The notes beneath the pieces are model-generated. The model saw only the letters and a program-made list of their open reading frames with translations. It made no database searches and was not told the origin of the DNA. A stretch of DNA of 18,319 bases, from assembly GCA_044233745.1 (NCBI GenBank), contig JBIIJN010000053.1, forward strand, positions 1-18,319. Direction: 5' to 3'. This stretch comes from UBA6165 sp044233745 (GTDB lineage Bacteria > Bacteroidota > Bacteroidia > Flavobacteriales_D > Crocinitomicaceae). Numbering within the stretch: position 1 is the stretch's first letter; each line of letters starts with the position of its first letter. The translations under genes were made by a program, and so were the position numbers. Positions 14,267-18,319 of this stretch are shown here, piece by piece.

Positions 14267-15026
14267 TATTTGCCAAGTTTTAGGTAGATGCCGTAATAGA
14301 AGCCGGAAAAGTCTAAATTAATAGGCAAATAAACTTCTTCACTCGATTTGAATTTTAATAGCCCTGTTCTAAAAAATTGATAGCCGAATTTAAAACCAAT
14401 TGCTGTTAAAATAGGATTATTAGTTGTTCTAAATTCTGATTTACAACCAAGTTGACTAAATAGTGCACGATTTGAAGTCTCAGCAAAATTAAAACTATAG
14501 CTGTATGGAATTTCAGGATTACTGTAGTGTACGTATGCTACTGATTGATTAAACCCAATCCCAAGACTACCTTCTAAGGCTATCCCCAAACGGTTTAAAA
14601 TATTATTTCGTTCAAAGAAGTCAATTAAACTTGAAAGGTAAAAACTACTCGACAAACAAATGTTTGTTGAGTTTACCTTGACTAGATTTAACATGTCTGT
14701 TTCAATTGGTTGAGGTGAAATTCCATAAATTTCAGTTTGAATTGTCTTTGGGTGCTAGCATATTGATAGCCAATTCGTATACCAAAATCAAACTTCGATG
14801 AAGGGCGATAATTAATTCCAAAAGAAACATTATACCCAAACTTAATTTGGTCATCTAGAAATTCAAGCTCGTTTATGTAATAATCTAAATAATGTTTATT
14901 CAAAGAATCCATAGCATATTGGTGTTTTGAATATTCAAAATTCAAGCTTAACTTTTCATGTGTTTTATTTTGTGCACCAAGAGTAAATGTGGTAATTACT
15001 AAAAAAATGTTAAGCAACTGTCTCAT
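14266..15026 (-). pseudogene. Outer-membrane barrel protein, second copy, disrupted by a frameshift
   Basis: Two overlapping frames together make one barrel of about 253 residues. The first (15026 to 14688) gives a signal peptide MRQLLNIFLVITTFTLGAQ, then KHQYAMDSLNKHYLDYY, then GIRIGYQYASTQ. The second gives TEIYGISPQPIETDM, GIALEGSLGIGF, GYQFFRTG, and ends LDFSGFYYGIYLKLGK. The intact neighbour at 15433-16200 has these blocks in the same order in one frame (for example SAEVYDNSPIPIETV), which places the break at about 14735-14760. One lost base, or two gained, would explain it. The first frame then stops at 14688-14690. The start overlaps the sorting-domain fragment as ATGA, and the end overlaps barrel 3 as TAATG. 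A sequencing error or programmed frameshift is possible but less likely. Confidence 0.8.
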
Positions 15027-15350
15027 TTTTTTACAAATTTAGAAGATGAAACAATACCTTGAGAAGATGTTACCTGAACGACGTAAATGCCCTTGCTAAA
15101 ATTAGAAACGTCTATTTGGGTATTGTGAGAAGTACCGTCTGAATGTTCTAGAAAAATGATTCTACCTTGCAAATCAAAAACTATTATTTCTTGAATAGAT
15201 TGGTTTGACAATTTCAAGTTTAATGTGTTTTCGGTTGGGTTTGGAAATATTTGTAGCTGAGAAATTTGATTTTCAGGTGTTGAAAGTTCATCGTTTTCTC
15301 GAATGTGTAAAGAAAATGAGAATGGAATTAGTTGATTGGGGTTGTTTGTA
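15023..15350 (-). repeat. Duplicated segment: second copy of the subtilase 3' end (first copy about 16197-16525)
   Basis: The two segments align throughout in the same orientation, with blocks of perfect identity such as 15243-15289 against 16417-16463. The following barrel starts are also alike: about 30 bases around 14898 and 16072 differ at only two positions. This marks a tandem duplication with a unit of about 1.15 kb made of the subtilase end plus a barrel. The upstream breakpoint falls near the codons for CTNNPNQ. Confidence 0.75.
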
Positions 15351-15433
15351 CAGTTTTTAGTAAGCATGCTCATAATTACCTTTTCTTTAGAAAAAGACGA
15401 ATTAAAAGTGCTATGCGTTGGAGAACTGTTCAT
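15023..15433 (-). pseudogene. Detached T9SS sorting domain, a truncated duplicate of the subtilase C-terminus
   Basis: A 136-codon frame without signal peptide. From about residue 28 (CTNNPNQLIPFSFSLHIREN) to the end it copies the last ~108 residues of the subtilase, with about four in five residues identical by eye. It includes the full type A sorting domain (QISQLQIFPNPTENTLNLKL ... GIYVVQVTSSQG ... KFVKK). A 47-base block is identical between the copies (15243-15289 and 16417-16463). The first 27 residues (MNSSPTHSTFNSSFSKEKVI) do not match the subtilase and their origin is unclear. The start overlaps the barrel 1 stop as TAATG and the end overlaps the barrel 2 start as ATGA, just as in the subtilase-barrel 1 pair. 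With no export signal it cannot work as a secreted protein; a translation-coupling leftover is likely. Confidence 0.8.
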
Positions 15434-16200
15434 TATTTGCCAAGTTTTAAATATATACCATAATACCAGCCGGAGAAGTCGAGGTGTGAAATAGTACCGC
15501 TAAATGAGACAAATTCTTCTCCTGAAGTGGAAAGTATTTTTCCAGTTTTGTAGTATTGATAGCCTCCACGAAAACCAATAAACGAGAAGAGATTTGATTG
15601 ACTCAAGGTTAATTCTAATTTTAATCCTATTTGTGTATTTAGAGCAGTGTTACTAAATCTTGAAGAACTTAAATACTCGTAATTATGTTCTTCAGAAACC
15701 AAGCTTAAGTGACCAGTCCATGAATTTAAGCCTAAACCAGAATTGACCTCTATAGCGTAATTTATTCTTCTATTTTCTTTTGGATAAAAGTAGTTAAGCA
15801 GTTGACTGACATAAATCGAAATAGTGGGATTTATAGAGAATGAACTTGCACTGACCTCAACGCTTCTGACTGTTTCAATGGGGATTGGCGAATTATCATA
15901 AACTTCTGCTGAACTTTTATGAGAGGAGATGCCATATTGATAAGCGAATTTCACACCGACGTCAAAATATTCTTTAGGTCTATAAATTAATGATATTCCA
16001 AAATATTGCCCTTCTGAAATGTTTTTCTTCAACCACCCTGTTTCATTAATGTTGAAATTCATATAAGTTTCATTCAAAGAATCCATCGCATATTGGTGTC
16101 TTGCATAGTCTAAAGAAATACTAATCTTTTCTTGATTGATGTTTTGGGCAATAATTCCACTATAAGTAAAAAGGCACGATAAAATCAGTAATTGTCTCAT
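15433..16200 (-). CDS. Outer-membrane beta-barrel-like protein, first copy, coupled to the subtilase
   Basis: A 255-residue protein with signal peptide MRQLLILSCLFTYSGIIAQ (1-19). The mature part has amphipathic strands rich in Tyr, Phe and Gly and ends HLDFSGWYYGIYLKLGK, compatible with an outer-membrane barrel of about eight to ten strands (estimate). Blocks RHQYAMDSLNETY, GISLIYRPKEYFDVGVKFAY and GFRGGYQYYKTG are shared with the two downstream copies. Its ATG overlaps the subtilase stop as ATGA, so translation is coupled. Position and pairing suggest a partner for the subtilase, as SprF-type barrels sit next to their T9SS cargo, but no PorP/SprF motif is recognised and the subtilase has a type A rather than type B sorting domain. 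Function is therefore unknown. Confidence 0.82.
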   Translation of the reverse strand: MRQLLILSCLFTYSGIIAQNINQEKISISLDYARHQYAMDSLNETYMNFNINETGWLKKNISEGQYFGISLIYRPKEYFDVGVKFAYQYGISSHKSSAEVYDNSPIPIETVRSVEVSASSFSINPTISIYVSQLLNYFYPKENRRINYAIEVNSGLGLNSWTGHLSLVSEEHNYEYLSSSRFSNTALNTQIGLKLELTLSQSNLFSFIGFRGGYQYYKTGKILSTSGEEFVSFSGTISHLDFSGWYYGIYLKLGK

Positions 16201-18319
16201 TTCTTGATGAATTTAGAAGATGAAACAATACCATGATCTGAGGTGACTTGAACAATGTAAATGCCATTGATAAAACCTGATACATCAATTTGAGAATTGT
16301 TAGACGTACCGCTTTTATTCTCTTGAAAAATGACCCTGCCTTGCAAATCAAAAACTACAATTTCTTGAATAGGTTGGTTTGACAATTTCAAGATTAAAGT
16401 GTTATCGGTTGGGTTCGGAAATATTTGTAGCTGAGAAATTTGATTTTCAGGTGTTGAAAGTTCGTTATTCTCTCTGATGTGCAAGGAGAAAGAAAATGGA
16501 ATTAGTTGATTGGGGTTGTTGGTGCCACATTCTGGAAGCCATTTGTTTACAGGTGTTTGTTGAGGATTATTTACATACTTCACAAAATAATAAGTCGCTT
16601 TCACAGTAATGGTGTTGAGGGTGTTTGTTCCGAAACCGATGTTTGTATTACCAAAGTATATGTCTTCTAAACTTGGTTCAAAAGAAAAGTGTTCAAAGTG
16701 GTTAATGGAGTATTCAAAATCCCAAAGCGGTTTTTTAAATCCACCGCAGCTTTTTGAGAATAGCGGCCAGAAGTCGATGATTTCGTGGTTGGCTGGCAGT
16801 TCTACTTGTATTACCCAAGTTGCCTCGTATTTATCCGCCACATAATTACCTGGAGTCAGGTAGTTGTTATAAAAATGATGGTCCTCATGTGTTAGATTTA
16901 TACTTACATTTTGAGCCGCTAAAGAAACGCTGGAGCTTAAAATGTCAGAGGGTTGCGAATGTCTAACAAAATAATTCGGAAGATTTACGTATTCCAAAGC
17001 CACCTGCGCATCAATTAAGCCAAAAGCATTTTGATAATCATAGCTATTTATCCAATCTGCTTGTGCATAATTCGGATTGTTTAGTATGACATTTTGAGCT
17101 ATTCTCGCAGATTTTTGAAGAATTTGTTCAACATCTTCTGTTGCAAGTTTATTCGGGTAATTATGTTTCGATAGCATGAGGGCTGATACACCAGTGACGT
17201 GGGGTGTAGCCGCAGATGTGCCGTCGAATGGTCGGTAGTTTGATGGCCATATATTAATATCAGGAGATGGGAAATTTGGAGATGAAAAGGTGCTAACCAT
17301 TGCAATAACGCCAGGGGCTAAAAAGTCCATTTGTTGCCCGTAAAAAGTTTGCCAATTCGAAGGTGTACCATTAGAAGTGTTTTTCCAAAGACCATTCGTT
17401 CCACTCGCTCCAACACTTAATATCATTCTGTCATCTGTACAGGCGGGAAACATGGTTGAAGTGGGACTTCCTTGACCGGGTGTAGGATTGTTTCCACGAG
17501 CAGCTACCAAAACAGATTGATTTTTCCAAGCGCAATATACCACTTGTTGAAGTGTATTAATGTAATAAGCTTGAGGATAAGAATTCATCATCTGCCAAGA
17601 AAGGTTTTGTAAATGAACACCATAACCAAAAGTATTTGTTGTTTGCAGAGCACCTTCTAACATCGCTTCCCAAGCTGTAGTACTTAATCCAACAGATGCA
17701 CCATTACCTACAAATAAGAATAAATTATTTTTCAAAATACCGAAAGAAATAAACTCTACTCCATAATTGTCAGGATTGATTGCAACATCGCCTCCTGCAA
17801 TACCTGCTATTCCAATACCATTATTTCTTAAAGCTCCAATAATGCCTGCTACAGCAGTACCATGGTAATGACTAGGAATTGGTTCAGCTGTAATTGAATT
17901 TAAAGAATAGTAGTTTTTGCCATTAACCACTTTTGTGTTAGATAATTCGGGAATACTTGATGTTGACTGCACCACCTGGAGATCGGGATGTTGCCAATAT
18001 ATATTTTCATCGAACACACCAACAACTATTTTTTTGTCACCAGTTTCTATATCCCATGCACCTTCAATATTTATATGATTAACTAAATCAATATTATTAG
18101 GGTTTGGTGTTGGTAGTAAGGCAGGGTGCAAACTAGCTTGAAAATTTTCATATATAGGATCATTTGGAACGCTAGTAGCTTTGATAAACCCATTCACCTC
18201 CCCATAATGCACAATCGGACTTAAAGTGTTCAAACTATCTATCAAGTCAAATTCATTGTAACCTTCAGGCAGCATCACCGAAAGGGTTGCCCAAAATGCT
18301 GGAACTTTTATTGTATCGC
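16197..18319 (-). CDS. Secreted S8 subtilisin-like protease with T9SS sorting domain, partial (5' end beyond the right edge)
   Basis: A serine endopeptidase exported by type IX secretion. The frame is open to the last base: 13 further codons lie before the GTG at 18278, with no stop, so the signal peptide and much of the propeptide are outside the window. Counting from that GTG, the catalytic triad is Asp90 (VVGVFDENIYWQHPDL), His139 (HYHGTAVAGIIG) and Ser355 (FDGTSAATPHVTGVSALML), with the oxyanion Asn263 (LVAARGNN). The Asp is followed by EN instead of the usual TG. Residues about 440-610 are an uncharacterised beta-rich part with two Cys, and 613-693 are a type A sorting domain ending KFIKK. 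It is the first visible gene of the coupled barrel operon. The C-terminal ~108 residues are duplicated at 15023-15350. Confidence 0.92.
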   Translation of the reverse strand, partial: DTIKVPAFWATLSVMLPEGYNEFDLIDSLNTLSPIVHYGEVNGFIKATSVPNDPIYENFQASLHPALLPTPNPNNIDLVNHINIEGAWDIETGDKKIVVGVFDENIYWQHPDLQVVQSTSSIPELSNTKVVNGKNYYSLNSITAEPIPSHYHGTAVAGIIGALRNNGIGIAGIAGGDVAINPDNYGVEFISFGILKNNLFLFVGNGASVGLSTTAWEAMLEGALQTTNTFGYGVHLQNLSWQMMNSYPQAYYINTLQQVVYCAWKNQSVLVAARGNNPTPGQGSPTSTMFPACTDDRMILSVGASGTNGLWKNTSNGTPSNWQTFYGQQMDFLAPGVIAMVSTFSSPNFPSPDINIWPSNYRPFDGTSAATPHVTGVSALMLSKHNYPNKLATEDVEQILQKSARIAQNVILNNPNYAQADWINSYDYQNAFGLIDAQVALEYVNLPNYFVRHSQPSDILSSSVSLAAQNVSINLTHEDHHFYNNYLTPGNYVADKYEATWVIQVELPANHEIIDFWPLFSKSCGGFKKPLWDFEYSINHFEHFSFEPSLEDIYFGNTNIGFGTNTLNTITVKATYYFVKYVNNPQQTPVNKWLPECGTNNPNQLIPFSFSLHIRENNELSTPENQISQLQIFPNPTDNTLILKLSNQPIQEIVVFDLQGRVIFQENKSGTSNNSQIDVSGFINGIYIVQVTSDHGIVSSSKFIKK

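Overview
The window looks like chromosomal DNA from a Bacteroidota bacterium, probably close to Flavobacteriia; that lineage guess rests on gene content only. The signs are C-terminal type IX secretion (T9SS) sorting domains on two secreted proteins, a lipobox lipoprotein, mitochondrial-type aconitase, and at least eight TAnnTTTG motifs, the Bacteroidetes sigma factor -7 element, placed just ahead of start codons.

Region by region. 1-552 (-) is RNase HII, cut by the left edge. It diverges from thiamine pyrophosphokinase (610-1227, +), followed by a nitroreductase-family protein (1282-2004, +). Then come minus-strand genes: a small DoxX-like membrane protein (2016-2390), a 71-residue Cys-rich lipoprotein (2588-2803) with a clear terminator, and a T9SS-exported protein with three ~115-residue repeats (3041-4387), also with a clear terminator. 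Aconitase (4580-6847, -) diverges from proline dehydrogenase (6974-8143, +). An inverted-repeat element, possibly the relic of a GxxExxY-type element, lies between proline dehydrogenase and hisS (8422-9795, +). A YeiH-like membrane transporter (9921-10907, -) has its own promoter. Upstream of it is a tight operon: GtrA-like protein, class I aminotransferase and SanA/YdcF-like protein (13362 down to 10982, -).

13469 to the right edge is the accessory and most unusual part. It is a minus-strand, end-to-end overlapping series: a T9SS subtilase (5' end outside the window), an outer-membrane barrel-like protein, a detached second copy of the subtilase sorting domain, a frameshifted second barrel, and a third, more diverged barrel. 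Every junction is a stop/start overlap (ATGA or TAATG). The layout is best explained by duplication of a unit made of the subtilase 3' end plus its barrel, followed by decay of one copy.

The housekeeping genes link loosely through central metabolism: proline oxidation and aconitase both feed the TCA cycle, and the aminotransferase and PLP/TPP chemistry sit nearby. No tRNA, rRNA, CRISPR array or complete transposase gene was seen. No gene-free stretch exceeds 300 bases; the longest are 8144-8421 (inverted-repeat element plus hisS leader) and 2804-3040 (lipoprotein 5' region and a terminator).
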